DNA of 64,000 nt from Fictibacillus sp. b24 (GCF_030348825.1 NZ_JAUCES010000005.1:124001-188000); one strand, 5' to 3'. Positions 39,141 through 47,823 are shown, numbered from the stretch's first letter. Notes: generated from the sequence alone by a model not told the origin. Numbers and translations are program-made.

Positions 39141-39953
39141 TTGAAAAGATATTCGTTATTTACTATTGCAGCTATCTTTATTATCGTACTGTTGACAAGC
39201 TGTGGTTCATCAGAAGAAGGTGCAACAAAGAAAATTACATTAGGGGCAACCGTTCCATACAGTGACATGCTTGAAAAAGGGGTAAAACCTTATCTTGAGA
39301 AAAAGGGCTACACCGTTGAAGTAAAAGAGTTCAATGATTATGTTCAGCCAAATATTTCATTGAAAAGCGGTTCATTGGATGCCAACCTTTTTCAGCATAA
39401 AGTTTATATGGACGCTTTTGGAGCAGAGAATAATATGAAACTCGCTTCTGTCATAACAGTGCCGACTGCACCGATCGGAATTTATTCTAAGAAATACAAA
39501 TCACTAGATGAAATAAAGCCTGGAAGCACGGTTACTTTAGCGAATGATCCAACTAACTTAGCGAGAGGTTTGACCGTTTTAAGAGATAACGGATTAATTG
39601 AGATTGACGGTTCGGCAAATCCTTTAAAAGTATCGGAAAAAGACGTTACCAAAAATCCGAAGAACCTTAAATTTCAGCCTGTAGAGGCTGCACAAACTCC
39701 TCGAACACTAGATTCGGTAGATTTGGCAGCAGTAAACGGAAACTTTGCCATCTCTTCAGGTCTGGACCTGAAGGATGCCCTTGTTAAAGACAAACTGCCT
39801 GAGGAAATCATTAATCGAATTGTTGTACTTGAAAAAGATAAGAATTCTAAGCTAGCAAAAGATCTTAAAGCAGCAGTAGAATCAGATGAATTTAGGAAAG
39901 TAATAGAGAGTGATTTTAATGAGTTTCATAAGCCAGATTGGATGAATAAGTAA
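39141..39953 (+). CDS. MetQ-like (NlpA family) substrate-binding lipoprotein
   Basis: 270 residues from a TTG start after GGGGAGAGAG. Lipoprotein signal peptide with lipobox LLTSC (cysteine at about residue 21). The mature part is the NlpA/MetQ solute-binding fold: LGATVPYSDMLE near the start, DANLFQHKVYMDAF and AVNGNFAISSGL. It should catch methionine or a related sulfur compound outside the cell. It is 28 bp after the monooxygenase gene, under the same SAM riboswitch. No MetN ATPase or MetI permease gene follows, so it must use a transporter encoded elsewhere. Confidence 0.9.
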   Translation: MKRYSLFTIAAIFIIVLLTSCGSSEEGATKKITLGATVPYSDMLEKGVKPYLEKKGYTVEVKEFNDYVQPNISLKSGSLDANLFQHKVYMDAFGAENNMKLASVITVPTAPIGIYSKKYKSLDEIKPGSTVTLANDPTNLARGLTVLRDNGLIEIDGSANPLKVSEKDVTKNPKNLKFQPVEAAQTPRTLDSVDLAAVNGNFAISSGLDLKDALVKDKLPEEIINRIVVLEKDKNSKLAKDLKAAVESDEFRKVIESDFNEFHKPDWMNK

Positions 39954-40012
39954 TTACTACTTTTCACATGATTTGTACGAAAAGCAACTAAGTTTACAAT
40001 AACAGCAAAACA

Positions 40013-40060
40013 AAAAAACCACTGACATAATGGGCTTTCCATCACGTCAGTGGTTTTTTG
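40013..40060. terminator. Bidirectional terminator between metQ-like and POT genes
   Basis: AAAAAACCACTGAC ... GTCAGTGGTTTTTT, long loop; serves both convergent genes. Confidence 0.88.
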
Positions 40061-40070
40061 CATGTAGATA

Positions 40071-41561
40071 TTAACGAACACCTTTCATGAACCCTTGAAT
40101 CTTAGGCGAGAGCATGAATAGGATAATACTTAGAAGAATGGCTACTCCACCAATTACTCCAAAGTACATCATTTCTGTTTTATCTGTATAGAATTTAACG
40201 ATTTGTGCGTTAATTGCCTGTGCAGCTGCACTGGATAAGAACCATAAGCTCATCGTTTGTGCAGAGAATGCAGCAGGTGCAAGTTTCGTTGTTGCTGAAA
40301 GACCAACTGGTGATAAGAGAAGCTCACCAAGAACAACGATAAAGTAACTAAGCACAAGCCATAATGGATTAACTAGAGAATCTTCTCCACCAAAGTATGC
40401 AGGAAGAAGAATAACTAGGAATGATAATCCTGCAAATAATAAACTTAAAGCAAATTTCTTTGGTACTGTCGGTTGACGATCACCAAGCTTTACCCAGATC
40501 CAAGCAAATAATGGAGCTAGAACAATGATGAATAACGGGTTCAATGATTGGAACCAAGCAGGTGAAATCGTAATACCTGCAAATTCAAGGTCCGTACGCT
40601 TGTCTGCATATACAGCAAGAATTGTAGAACCTTGTTCTTGAATAGCCCAGAACATTACAGATGCAATGAATAACGGGATATAAGCGATAATTCTTGAACG
40701 CTCAGTAGCTGTCGTTTTAGGACTACGGTACATAACAATAAAGTAGATAGTCGGAATCGTGATACCGAAAATACCAACTAATGTAATGAATACGTCTAAT
40801 GTAAAGATACCAACAGGAATTGTTGTACCTAGAATTACAGCTAACACAACCACACTAATACCAACGATTAATGATACTTTTTTCTTCTCAGCTGGAGATA
40901 ATGGGTTAGGAACAACAGTACCTGCAAGACCAAGATTCTTTTTCTTAGTAACAGCAAATACGATTAGTCCTAATAGCATACCAAGTGCTGCAATTCCAAA
41001 TCCTAGATGGAAGCTCGTTTTTGAAACTTCTCCTACAATTAATGGAGATAGGAAAGCACCTAAGTTAATACCCATATAGAAAATACTGAAACCAGCATCT
41101 CGGCGATTATCATCTGTTGCATACATGTCACCTACTACGCTTGATACGTTAGGTTTAAGTAAGCCTGTCCCAATAACGATAAAGACCATTGAAATGAATA
41201 ACATAGTCAGATCGCCCGGTAGTGACAAGACAATATGACCGATCATAATTAAAATACCACCATAGAATAGTGCTCTAGATGTACCAAAAACTCTGTCTGC
41301 TAACCAACCACCAATTACACCTGACATATATACAAGTGAACCATAAATGGACATGATTGCTAAAGCAGAGGACTCTTCTAGCCCTAAACCGCCTTTTGAA
41401 ACTTCATAGTACATGTAATAAATGAGGATTGCTCTCATTCCATAGTAAGAAAAGCGCTCCCAAAACTCAGTGAAGAAAAGTGTAAATAGACCTTTAGGAT
41501 GTCCAAAGAAGCCTTTTTGAGGTACACTATCCACAATTTTCTGTCTATTGATGTCTGACAT
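40071..41561 (-). CDS. POT/PTR-family di- and tripeptide transporter (DtpT-like)
   Basis: 496 residues and about 14 membrane helices. POT signature FWERFSYYGMRAILIYY (ExxERxxYYG) in helix 1, and FSIFYMGINLGAFLSPLIVGE in helix 5. It imports di- and tripeptides with protons. ATG after AAAGGAGG, with a good promoter upstream. Length and motifs match DtpT of lactic acid bacteria and YclF of Bacillus. Single-gene unit. Confidence 0.93.
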   Translation of the reverse strand: MSDINRQKIVDSVPQKGFFGHPKGLFTLFFTEFWERFSYYGMRAILIYYMYYEVSKGGLGLEESSALAIMSIYGSLVYMSGVIGGWLADRVFGTSRALFYGGILIMIGHIVLSLPGDLTMLFISMVFIVIGTGLLKPNVSSVVGDMYATDDNRRDAGFSIFYMGINLGAFLSPLIVGEVSKTSFHLGFGIAALGMLLGLIVFAVTKKKNLGLAGTVVPNPLSPAEKKKVSLIVGISVVVLAVILGTTIPVGIFTLDVFITLVGIFGITIPTIYFIVMYRSPKTTATERSRIIAYIPLFIASVMFWAIQEQGSTILAVYADKRTDLEFAGITISPAWFQSLNPLFIIVLAPLFAWIWVKLGDRQPTVPKKFALSLLFAGLSFLVILLPAYFGGEDSLVNPLWLVLSYFIVVLGELLLSPVGLSATTKLAPAAFSAQTMSLWFLSSAAAQAINAQIVKFYTDKTEMMYFGVIGGVAILLSIILFMLSPKIQGFMKGVR

Positions 41562-41588
41562 AAGACAACCTCCTTTAGTTCATTAAAT

Positions 41589-41618
41589 ATAATACTTTGA
41601 AATATTTATTATTGTCAA
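41589..41618 (-). promoter_or_regulatory. Promoter of the peptide transporter gene
   Basis: On the minus strand, perfect TTGACA (41613-41618), 18-base spacer, TATTAT (41589-41594), ending ~30 bases before the start codon. Confidence 0.7.
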
Positions 41619-41878
41619 AAGTTTTCGGCTTGTCTATTATTACAGGTTTTTATGCATTCGTAAATGGAAATTACAACCTATATAGGCCTAATGGCTTATA
41701 TCTATGCAAAATGTAGAATAAAACATGTATAAATAAAGTAAAAAAAATTCTAAAGTAGTATGCTCAAAAATCAAAAATAATTGTAAGGTGTTGGGAAAAT
41801 ACTTATAACATTGTGATACGAGTAAGATTTCAGTAGTATAGAAGAATAAGTTTAAGGTTTGAAAAGAGGTCTTTATCA
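41619..41878. other. Gene-free region before the rlmN-like gene
   Basis: AT-rich, with no clear hairpin, RNA or small gene. It must hold the promoter of the plus-strand rlmN-like gene, but I could not choose one. The RBS AAGAGG is at its end. Confidence 0.4.
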
Positions 41879-42958
41879 ATGAACAAAAATTCCATTTATG
41901 GATTAACAATTGAACAGCTTACAGCATGGCTTGGCCAGCACGGATATAAACCCTATCGCGCTTCACAAGTTTGGAACTATCTCTATAGAGAGCGGGTAAC
42001 CACTTTTTCGGAAATGATCGATATCAAAGACGATTGTATCGAATTATTAACCGAAAACTTCACCATTCAAACGCTTCGTGAGCACGTTAAGCAAGAAGCA
42101 TCAGATGGAACAGTAAAATTTTTATTTAAATTGAATGACGGCAACTTGATCGAAACCGTACTGATGAGACATAAATACGGCTTATCTGTATGTGTAACGA
42201 CCCAAGTAGGATGTAATATCGGGTGCAGTTTCTGTGCGAGTGGTTTGTTAACAAAAACACGGGATCTATCCAGTGGGGAAATTGTAGAGCAGATCATGAA
42301 CGTTCAGCATCATTTAGACGCAGTGGGTAAGGGAGAAAAAGTAAGTCATATCGTAGTAATGGGAATCGGCGAACCCTTTGATAACTTTGAGAACATGGTG
42401 GACTTCTTAAAAATCATGATCGATCAGAAGGGGCTTGCGATCGGATCAAGGCATATTACGGTCTCTACTAGTGGAATCGTTAATAAGATGTACGAGTTTG
42501 CAGATGTGAACATCCCTGTAAATCTCGCTTTATCCCTTCACGCACCAAATAATGAACTGCGTACACGAATTATGAAGATCAACAGAGCTTTTCCCGTTGA
42601 AAAGCTAATGGATGCAATCAACTATTATATTGAGAAAACAAATCGCAGGATTACAATTGAATATATTCTATTAAAAGATGTAAATGATCATGTAGAAGAA
42701 GCGGTCGAACTCGCGGCTCTTTTTCAAGACAAAAAGAAGAAAACGTATATTAACTTAATTCCATATAACCCAGTGGATGAGCATAGTCAGTATCAGCGAA
42801 GTGACCAAGAATCTGTTCTAGCTTTTTATGATACGCTCAAGAAAAACAGTATCAACTGTAAGATTCGTCAAGAACACGGTACAGACATTGATGCAGCGTG
42901 TGGCCAGTTAAGAAGTAAGCAGATTAAAAAGGATAAAGATCAATCAAACATATCTTAA
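41879..42958 (+). CDS. RlmN-type radical SAM rRNA/tRNA adenine C2-methyltransferase
   Basis: 359 residues. Radical SAM motif CxxxCxxC in [13 protein letters not shown], and the catalytic C-terminal cysteine in [15 protein letters not shown]. It matches RlmN (C2 of A2503 in 23S rRNA and A37 in tRNA) rather than Cfr in both motifs. B. subtilis rlmN lies in the sun-prpC region; here the gene stands alone, so it may be a second RlmN-type gene. It is followed by a gene for a ribosome-linked ATPase family (MutS2-like), which may or may not be meaningful. Its own terminator follows directly. Confidence 0.9.
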   Translation: MNKNSIYGLTIEQLTAWLGQHGYKPYRASQVWNYLYRERVTTFSEMIDIKDDCIELLTENFTIQTLREHVKQEASDGTVKFLFKLNDGNLIETVLMRHKYGLSVCVTTQVGCNIGCSFCASGLLTKTRDLSSGEIVEQIMNVQHHLDAVGKGEKVSHIVVMGIGEPFDNFENMVDFLKIMIDQKGLAIGSRHITVSTSGIVNKMYEFADVNIPVNLALSLHAPNNELRTRIMKINRAFPVEKLMDAINYYIEKTNRRITIEYILLKDVNDHVEEAVELAALFQDKKKKTYINLIPYNPVDEHSQYQRSDQESVLAFYDTLKKNSINCKIRQEHGTDIDAACGQLRSKQIKKDKDQSNIS

Positions 42959-42960
42959 CA

Positions 42961-42995
42961 AAAAGAGACTGGTTTATATGACCGGTCTCTTTTCT
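42961..42995 (+). terminator. Terminator of the rlmN-like gene
   Basis: AAGAGACTGGT/ACCGGTCTCTT with one T-G pair and T tract. Confidence 0.88.
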
Positions 42996-43035
42996 TGCGG
43001 ATTGTTGTTTTCAAATATCATTTTCTTCTGTGACC

Positions 43036-43289
43036 GTTGATTGGAGTGTAAGATGCGAGACTCCTGCGGGACAGGCGGGCAGTCCGAAAAGTGGAAGTGG
43101 CTCGTTCAGCCCTGACAAGCAAAAGGTGAATGGGCTAGGAAGGCGCACTTTACCTTCTGGACCATTTAACTTTTGACCTCGAGGGGCTAGCCACTGCAAC
43201 TAGACAGGTGAGACACTTAAAAGTGAAACGTCAAATGTGGCTCACCGCCTGCCCCGCGGAAAGCGAGCATCTGGAACGGAAATCTACCA
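43036..43289 (+). repeat. Palindromic intergenic repeat, copy 4, carrying a nested element
   Basis: The outer sequence is a standard copy of the family, split after GACAGGCGGGCAG by a 125-bp block and resuming with GTGAGACACTTAAAAG. Confidence 0.9.
43083..43207 (+). repeat. Nested 125-bp element, copy A
   Basis: Block beginning TCCGAAAAGTGGAAGTGG and ending CTAGCCACTGCAACTAGACAG, flanked by a 3-bp direct repeat CAG. It has an outer stem AGTGGCT/AGCCACT and an inner hairpin. It is nearly identical to copy B at 50267-50391 and sits at the same position in its host repeat. Confidence 0.85.
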
Positions 43290-43322
43290 CTTCAAAGAAA
43301 AAAGTTTACGAAAACAATTATG

Positions 43323-43351
43323 TTGACAACTGTAAAAGAATTACATATGAT
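43323..43351 (+). promoter_or_regulatory. Strong promoter with dyad in the spacer
   Basis: Perfect -35 TTGACA (43323-43328), 17-base spacer, -10 TATGAT (43346-43351). The spacer contains a dyad TGTAA-AAGAA-TTACA (43331-43345), placed where a repressor would block RNA polymerase. Start of transcription predicted near 43358. Confidence 0.8.
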
Positions 43352-43377
43352 GATGGTAATTCAATGGAAAGGTTGGT

Positions 43378-43407
43378 GTGTTTGTGAGCGTTGTCGTTCT
43401 TAACTAA
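43378..43407 (+). CDS. Putative leader peptide MFVSVVVLN
   Basis: GTG TTT GTG AGC GTT GTC GTT CTT AAC TAA, with GGAAAGG 5 bases upstream (43366-43372) and the promoter start ~20 bases upstream. Its last four codons form one arm of the long leader stem. Too short to prove by sequence alone; the position between promoter, stem and terminators is the evidence. Confidence 0.5.
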   Translation: MFVSVVVLN

Positions 43408-43541
43408 AACAATTTGGATACAGGTATGCAAAAGAAAAAATGAAACGGGTTGCCCGGTTTATTTGTCGTGCTCTTTTGTTGCCGCCAATAGTTAAGAACA
43501 GCGGTCAGATACAAGCCATCATACTCATTCCTTTGATGCTG

Positions 43542-43569
43542 CGGACTCTTCTTATGAGCCGATTTTTTT
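43542..43569 (+). terminator. First leader terminator
   Basis: CGGACTC/GAGCCG stem with a bulged A, 7-base loop, then ATTTTTTT. Confidence 0.8.
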
Positions 43570-43600
43570 ATGCAGTTTTTTAGGGTGAAGTCTATCTATG

Positions 43601-43636
43601 AGGCAGAAATGACAATGTTCATTTCTGTCTTTTTTT
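43601..43636 (+). terminator. Second leader terminator
   Basis: AGGCAGAAATGA/TCATTTCTGTCT (one G-T pair), 6-base loop, seven T. It lies 90 bp before the MutS2-like start codon. Confidence 0.88.
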
Positions 43637-43725
43637 ATTGGCACGTTCCTGGCCTCTGTTAAGAGGAGGGGATAAAAGAAATTTTGATTGAAAGTCGCTA
43701 TAAAAAATTTTGGAGGTAGATCCAT

Positions 43726-45678
43726 TTGAATAGACAAACCATTACTATGCTTGAATTTAACAAAATTAAAGAAAATCTTAGTTCATATGCAATGAATGCA
43801 GCAACGAAAGAAATGATTGAAAAACTGGAGCCTTCTTCAGATGTATCTATAATCAAATCGTGGATGCTTGATACGACTGAAGCTAAACGGATTCTGGAGA
43901 AAAGTGCTAGCGTTCCGATCGCTAATTTGAATGGATTGGAACAAGTGCTTGAAATACCAAAAAAAGGTTTAAATCTATCACCTGAGCAGCTCACTTTGAT
44001 TTACGGTTTGCTCGAGAATGTCACGAGAATGCAGCGTTTTATGAAAGATAAGAATTTTTTAGCACCTGCAGTATCCACTTATGCCTATTCCATGTTTGAT
44101 CTGAGCGATTTAAAAGATGAAATCTATCGGTGTATTCGAAACGGCAGAGTTGATGATCATGCCAGTAAAGCTTTGTTAAAAGTAAGGAAAAAAATAGCGG
44201 TGGTAGAAGAAAGAATTAAATCCAAGCTAGATAATATGATGAAGTCAGCAGCTTATCGCGATATGTTGCAGGATCCAATCGTTTCAATGAGAGATGGACG
44301 CTATGTAATTCCTGTGAAAAGTAAATTCAAACGAAATATCGATGGCCAGATTCTTGACCGTTCTTCTAGCGGAGCAACTGTCTATATGGAACCAAACGAT
44401 GTGAGGAAACTGCAAACAGAAATAAGTATGTTACGAGCAGAAGAAGAGATTGAGATTTCAATGATCCTAGGTGTACTGACAGGAATGGTAGCGGGATTTG
44501 AGAGAGAGCTGCACATCACAATTGAAGCGATGGTACACTATGATTTTATTTTCGCTAAAGCCAAATATAGCAGATCAATAGATGCGATAGGTGTTGAAAT
44601 CAACCAAGATAACGTTATTAAAATCCAAAACGGCAAGCATCCGCTTCTTGGTGAGAAATGCGTTCCATTAAATTTTATGTTGGGTGAAAATTATCAATCC
44701 TTGGTTATTACAGGCCCGAACACAGGAGGAAAAACGGTTGCGATTAAAACCGTCGGGTTGTTGACGTTAATGGTTCAGTCAGGTCTTCATGTACCTGTGG
44801 GAGAAGGCAGCTGTTTTGCAGTATTTAGAGAACTTTTTGTTGATATCGGAGACGGACAGAGCATCGAGCAGTCTTTAAGTACATTTTCTTCGCATATGAC
44901 AAATATTATTTCGATTTTAAGAAATGCAGGACCTCAAGATCTCGTTATTTTAGATGAACTAGGAGCAGGAACGGATCCATCAGAAGGTATGGGCCTTGCG
45001 GTAGCCATACTTGAAAAACTGTACAGCAAGGGAAGTATGATTCTAGCAACCACGCATTATAGTGAGATAAAAGAATTTGCTGCTGTCACTCCAGGTTTTG
45101 AAAATGGATCAATGGAATTTAATTTAGAGACACTTCAGCCTATGTATTCATTAGTTATCGGTAAAGCGGGAAAAAGCCAGGCATTCGCAATCGCTATCAA
45201 ACTTGGGATGGACGAAGAGGTTATCCACCGTGCACAGAGTATTACTCAAAAAGAAAGTTATCCACATGTGGACAAAGAGAATTCAGGAATGTTTTCCACA
45301 GAAGAATTTGAAAAGATAGCTCATTTAAGGGATAAAGCTCATTCGAAAGTGAAAACTCAGTTTAAAAAACAACAGAAAGCCGATGATCTCCAAGGTGAAT
45401 CCTTTCAAATCGGTGACCGCGTTTATGTTTCAAGTCTAAAGACAGCAGGGATTGTATTTGAACTAGAGAATAACCAAGGAGAGTTTGGTGTAATGGTGGA
45501 AAACAACAAACATTACATCCATAAGAAACGGCTGAAGCTCCATATTGAAGGTAAGATGCTTTATCCTGAAAACTATGATATGGATATCGTTTTTGAGTCT
45601 AAAGAAAATCGAAAAAAAGATAAACTCTTGAAAAAGCGGCACATTGAGGGACTTTCGATTGAAAGAGAAGAAATTTGA
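43726..45678 (+). CDS. MutS2-like ATPase without Smr domain
   Basis: 650 residues. A MutS2-type core: helical lever/clamp region at about 100-310, P-loop TGPNTGGKT at 329-337, Walker B LDELGAGTDPSEG (D410, E411), ATTHYSEIK switch, then a KOW-like beta segment at about 565-605 (GDRVYVSSLKTAGIVFELENNQGEFGVMV). It stops where MutS2 (about 785 residues) carries its C-terminal Smr nuclease domain, so that domain is absent. B. subtilis MutS2 acts on collided ribosomes and on recombination; this Smr-less form behind an attenuator may be a ribosome-splitting or protection factor. TTG start after TGGAGGT. A GNAT gene follows after 13 bp. Confidence 0.85.
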   Translation: MNRQTITMLEFNKIKENLSSYAMNAATKEMIEKLEPSSDVSIIKSWMLDTTEAKRILEKSASVPIANLNGLEQVLEIPKKGLNLSPEQLTLIYGLLENVTRMQRFMKDKNFLAPAVSTYAYSMFDLSDLKDEIYRCIRNGRVDDHASKALLKVRKKIAVVEERIKSKLDNMMKSAAYRDMLQDPIVSMRDGRYVIPVKSKFKRNIDGQILDRSSSGATVYMEPNDVRKLQTEISMLRAEEEIEISMILGVLTGMVAGFERELHITIEAMVHYDFIFAKAKYSRSIDAIGVEINQDNVIKIQNGKHPLLGEKCVPLNFMLGENYQSLVITGPNTGGKTVAIKTVGLLTLMVQSGLHVPVGEGSCFAVFRELFVDIGDGQSIEQSLSTFSSHMTNIISILRNAGPQDLVILDELGAGTDPSEGMGLAVAILEKLYSKGSMILATTHYSEIKEFAAVTPGFENGSMEFNLETLQPMYSLVIGKAGKSQAFAIAIKLGMDEEVIHRAQSITQKESYPHVDKENSGMFSTEEFEKIAHLRDKAHSKVKTQFKKQQKADDLQGESFQIGDRVYVSSLKTAGIVFELENNQGEFGVMVENNKHYIHKKRLKLHIEGKMLYPENYDMDIVFESKENRKKDKLLKKRHIEGLSIEREEI

Positions 45679-45691
45679 TCGGGGGAGAAGT

Positions 45692-46231
45692 ATGGAAAGT
45701 AAGATCGTCTATAAAATTTTAGAACTCACTGATTTAGGGGATAACCTTTTAGACAGCTTTAAACGGTATCAGGAAACAAAAAATGTATGGTATTTAGAAG
45801 AAGATGAATTAAAAACGAAGGATGACTACTTTATTGATGACTGGTCAGCTGACAAGAAGAAGTTAGTAATTGATGAGCTAAGGTTATGCGTTACAAACAA
45901 TGGCATTGTAGCAGGAGCATTTGACGGGGAGAAGCTAGTTGGCTTTGCAAGTGTAGAGAGCGAACGTTTTGGTTCAAAAAATCAATACGTTGAGCTTCCG
46001 TACATTCATGTTTCAAGTGAAGCAAGAGGGTTAGGAATCGGCAAAAAGCTTTTTGAAATATGCTGTAAAGAATCAAAGAAGTTAGGGGCAGAGAAACTAT
46101 ACATCGCTGCACATCCGTCTATTGAATCACAGGCCTTTTATGATGCAGTAGGATGTAAACGCGCTTCAGAAATTAACGTTGATGTGTTAAAAAAAGAGCC
46201 TTTAGACATTCAGTTAGAGAAAATTTTATAA
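45692..46231 (+). CDS. GNAT-family N-acetyltransferase
   Basis: 179 residues from ATG after GGGGGAGAAG. GNAT motif A is clear: YIHVSSEARGLGIGKKLFEICCKESKKLGAEKLYIAA (acetyl-CoA loop in RGLGIGK), then motif B SQAFYDAVGCKRA. Substrate unknown. It is 13 bp behind the MutS2-like gene and before a terminator, so both share the attenuated transcript; a role in the same stress response, for example modification of a drug or of a ribosomal component, is an inference. Confidence 0.88.
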   Translation: MESKIVYKILELTDLGDNLLDSFKRYQETKNVWYLEEDELKTKDDYFIDDWSADKKKLVIDELRLCVTNNGIVAGAFDGEKLVGFASVESERFGSKNQYVELPYIHVSSEARGLGIGKKLFEICCKESKKLGAEKLYIAAHPSIESQAFYDAVGCKRASEINVDVLKKEPLDIQLEKIL

Positions 46232-46275
46232 AAAAGGAAGAGACATCTCACTCACGTGGTAGATGTCTCTTTTTG
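46230..46275. terminator. Bidirectional terminator between GNAT and beta-helix genes
   Basis: AGAGACATCT/AGATGTCTCT with 12-base loop and A/T tracts on both sides. Confidence 0.85.
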
Positions 46276-47823
46276 TGCAGGCAGGATAACAACACGGTCG
46301 ACTATAGAATTTTCAATATCGCGTCCTACATCAACTGCCTTTGAAACAGAAGAATCACATGTAATGTCGGTAAGTGAGATATCATCAGCGCGATTCGGTC
46401 CGCCGTACACTTTTACAGCGGGCCCAGCAGAGGAAAAGTTCTTAATGAAAATCTGATTGAGAATGACATTACGAGCTCTGTATTGGATGGCAATTACCGG
46501 GTTTTGTTTATAGTCGTAGGAGGGGTCGCCGATAAATGTTAAACCATTAATGACAACATGATTATATCCTGCTACGACTAGACCTCGTGGTGTTGAATCA
46601 TTGTATAGATCGGTATATATAGGTGCGATGCTAAAGATGTTTGTAGCGGAAATATGGTGTGCCGTTTTTGATGGGGGATCCATGTCCTTATGATGGCCAA
46701 TATGACGAAAATTGTAGGATCGGTTGTCATTCACTGAAATATGTCCATAAATATGCACATTGGTCGCTGCAGAAGCATTATGATGAGCTTTTACTTCTAC
46801 GCCGCCAAAACAGCGAGTGGTGGAGTTGTTTAAAAGCCATACGTTATGTGATCCATCGTCTACCTCAATACCATTAGAGTTAGAAAACCCCTTTTTATGA
46901 GACCTTCCGCTAGGATCGCACATATGAGAATTGGAGATAAAGATATATTCACTGTGGTGGGTTGTAATCCCATCATCTCCGAATCCATATCCGTTAAGAT
47001 TATCTAACCAAATGTACTTGCTGCCTCCTCTTGAGCGCGTCCCATCGCCTAGATAGGTATAAACAGAAGAGGAGACATCAAAGCAATGCAGCCCTGGGTT
47101 AATGGCCTCGAGGTCCATCATCCAGCCATACGTAACATTAGCAAAAGTAACACAGCTAGATCGATTGTTACCTGCACTTGTTTTTTCTTCATCCCCTAAT
47201 CTTTCAATGTTCCAGTCCAAACTCATTCCTTTTACTGCAATATTTCGATTCCCTTTAAGGTGATTCTTGTTTGTGACGAGCCACTCTGCTTTTGGGGACT
47301 GATCATGCAGTTTTAAGGTTGTTTTGCCCTTTCCTTCCCCTAAAAGAATCGTCCATGAAGGCAATTTGATCCCTTTTGTAACGTATATTCCCTCTGGAAT
47401 GCGCACGATTACTCTGCCTTTTCCTATCGCTTTACGAAATGCTTCTGTATTATCTGTTACACCGTCACCAACCGCGCCATAATCTATGACGTTTACTTCC
47501 CCTTTTATTTGACCATATAGCACTTCATATTGCTGATCTAACGTATTTATCCATCTGGGAAAGGCATTTCCTTTTTCATCAAGTTCCCAATCTGTTGTTT
47601 GTATATCGTTATAAGGCACTCTTTTAATCAAAAAACTTTTCGTTAAAAATTTTAACCATTCAAAAGTTAAACCCTTTTGTTGTGACCACTTTTTACTCGA
47701 ATTCTTGAATAGGTTTTCCGATGTGAGTAATTCAACTGGTTGTGATATGGAATGTTCACGCTGTAATTTTTCAAGAAGTTCTTTATTTTTCATTGGACTA
47801 TGTTTTTTATCTAAATGCAGCAA
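46252..47823 (-). CDS. Pectate-lyase-3-type parallel beta-helix protein
   Basis: 523 residues from a TTG at 47823, 7 bases after GAGGTGAT; GTG at 47835 and ATG at 47793 are alternatives. The segment VNVIDYGAVGDGVTDNTEAFRKAI is the classic entry to the Pectate_lyase_3/GH28-like fold, and many short repeats of beta-helix type follow (about 130-500; e.g. SSSVYTYLGDGTRSRGGSKYIWL, HHSEYIFISNSHM). No signal peptide is visible, which is odd for a polysaccharide lyase; phage tail spikes and appendage proteins have the same fold. It may act on a surface polymer after lysis or non-classical export. Function uncertain. Confidence 0.7.
   Translation of the reverse strand: MLHLDKKHSPMKNKELLEKLQREHSISQPVELLTSENLFKNSSKKWSQQKGLTFEWLKFLTKSFLIKRVPYNDIQTTDWELDEKGNAFPRWINTLDQQYEVLYGQIKGEVNVIDYGAVGDGVTDNTEAFRKAIGKGRVIVRIPEGIYVTKGIKLPSWTILLGEGKGKTTLKLHDQSPKAEWLVTNKNHLKGNRNIAVKGMSLDWNIERLGDEEKTSAGNNRSSCVTFANVTYGWMMDLEAINPGLHCFDVSSSVYTYLGDGTRSRGGSKYIWLDNLNGYGFGDDGITTHHSEYIFISNSHMCDPSGRSHKKGFSNSNGIEVDDGSHNVWLLNNSTTRCFGGVEVKAHHNASAATNVHIYGHISVNDNRSYNFRHIGHHKDMDPPSKTAHHISATNIFSIAPIYTDLYNDSTPRGLVVAGYNHVVINGLTFIGDPSYDYKQNPVIAIQYRARNVILNQIFIKNFSSAGPAVKVYGGPNRADDISLTDITCDSSVSKAVDVGRDIENSIVDRVVILPAQKETSTT

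Larger units (their letters stand above)
43358..43636 (+). ncRNA. Attenuator-type 5' leader of the MutS2-like gene
   Basis: About 280 nt of leader RNA. It holds a possible 9-codon leader peptide (43378-43407). The end of that peptide, GTTCTTAACTA (43396-43406), pairs perfectly over 11 bp with TAGTTAAGAAC (43489-43499). Nested inside are CAAAAG/CTTTTG (43429-43434 and 43473-43478) and an AAACGGG/CCCGGTTT hairpin. Two intrinsic terminators follow in a row. The layout is that of translation-controlled attenuation: a ribosome stalled in the leader peptide would open the long stem and could allow read-through. I do not recognise a known riboswitch class. Confidence 0.7.

Noticed and set aside
41879-42958. 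Cfr-type resistance methyltransferase
   Set aside because: Motifs [11 protein letters not shown] and [15 protein letters not shown] and overall similarity favour RlmN over Cfr.
43011-43199. Minus-strand open frame over repeat copy 4 and the nested element (similar one at 50156-50383)
   Set aside because: The two frames resemble each other only because the repeats do. Repeat-derived, no binding site, and the frame is broken in other copies.
43426-43443. Second mini-frame MQKKK in the attenuator leader
   Set aside because: No good ribosome binding site; it lies in the loop of the long stem. Kept only as a possibility.
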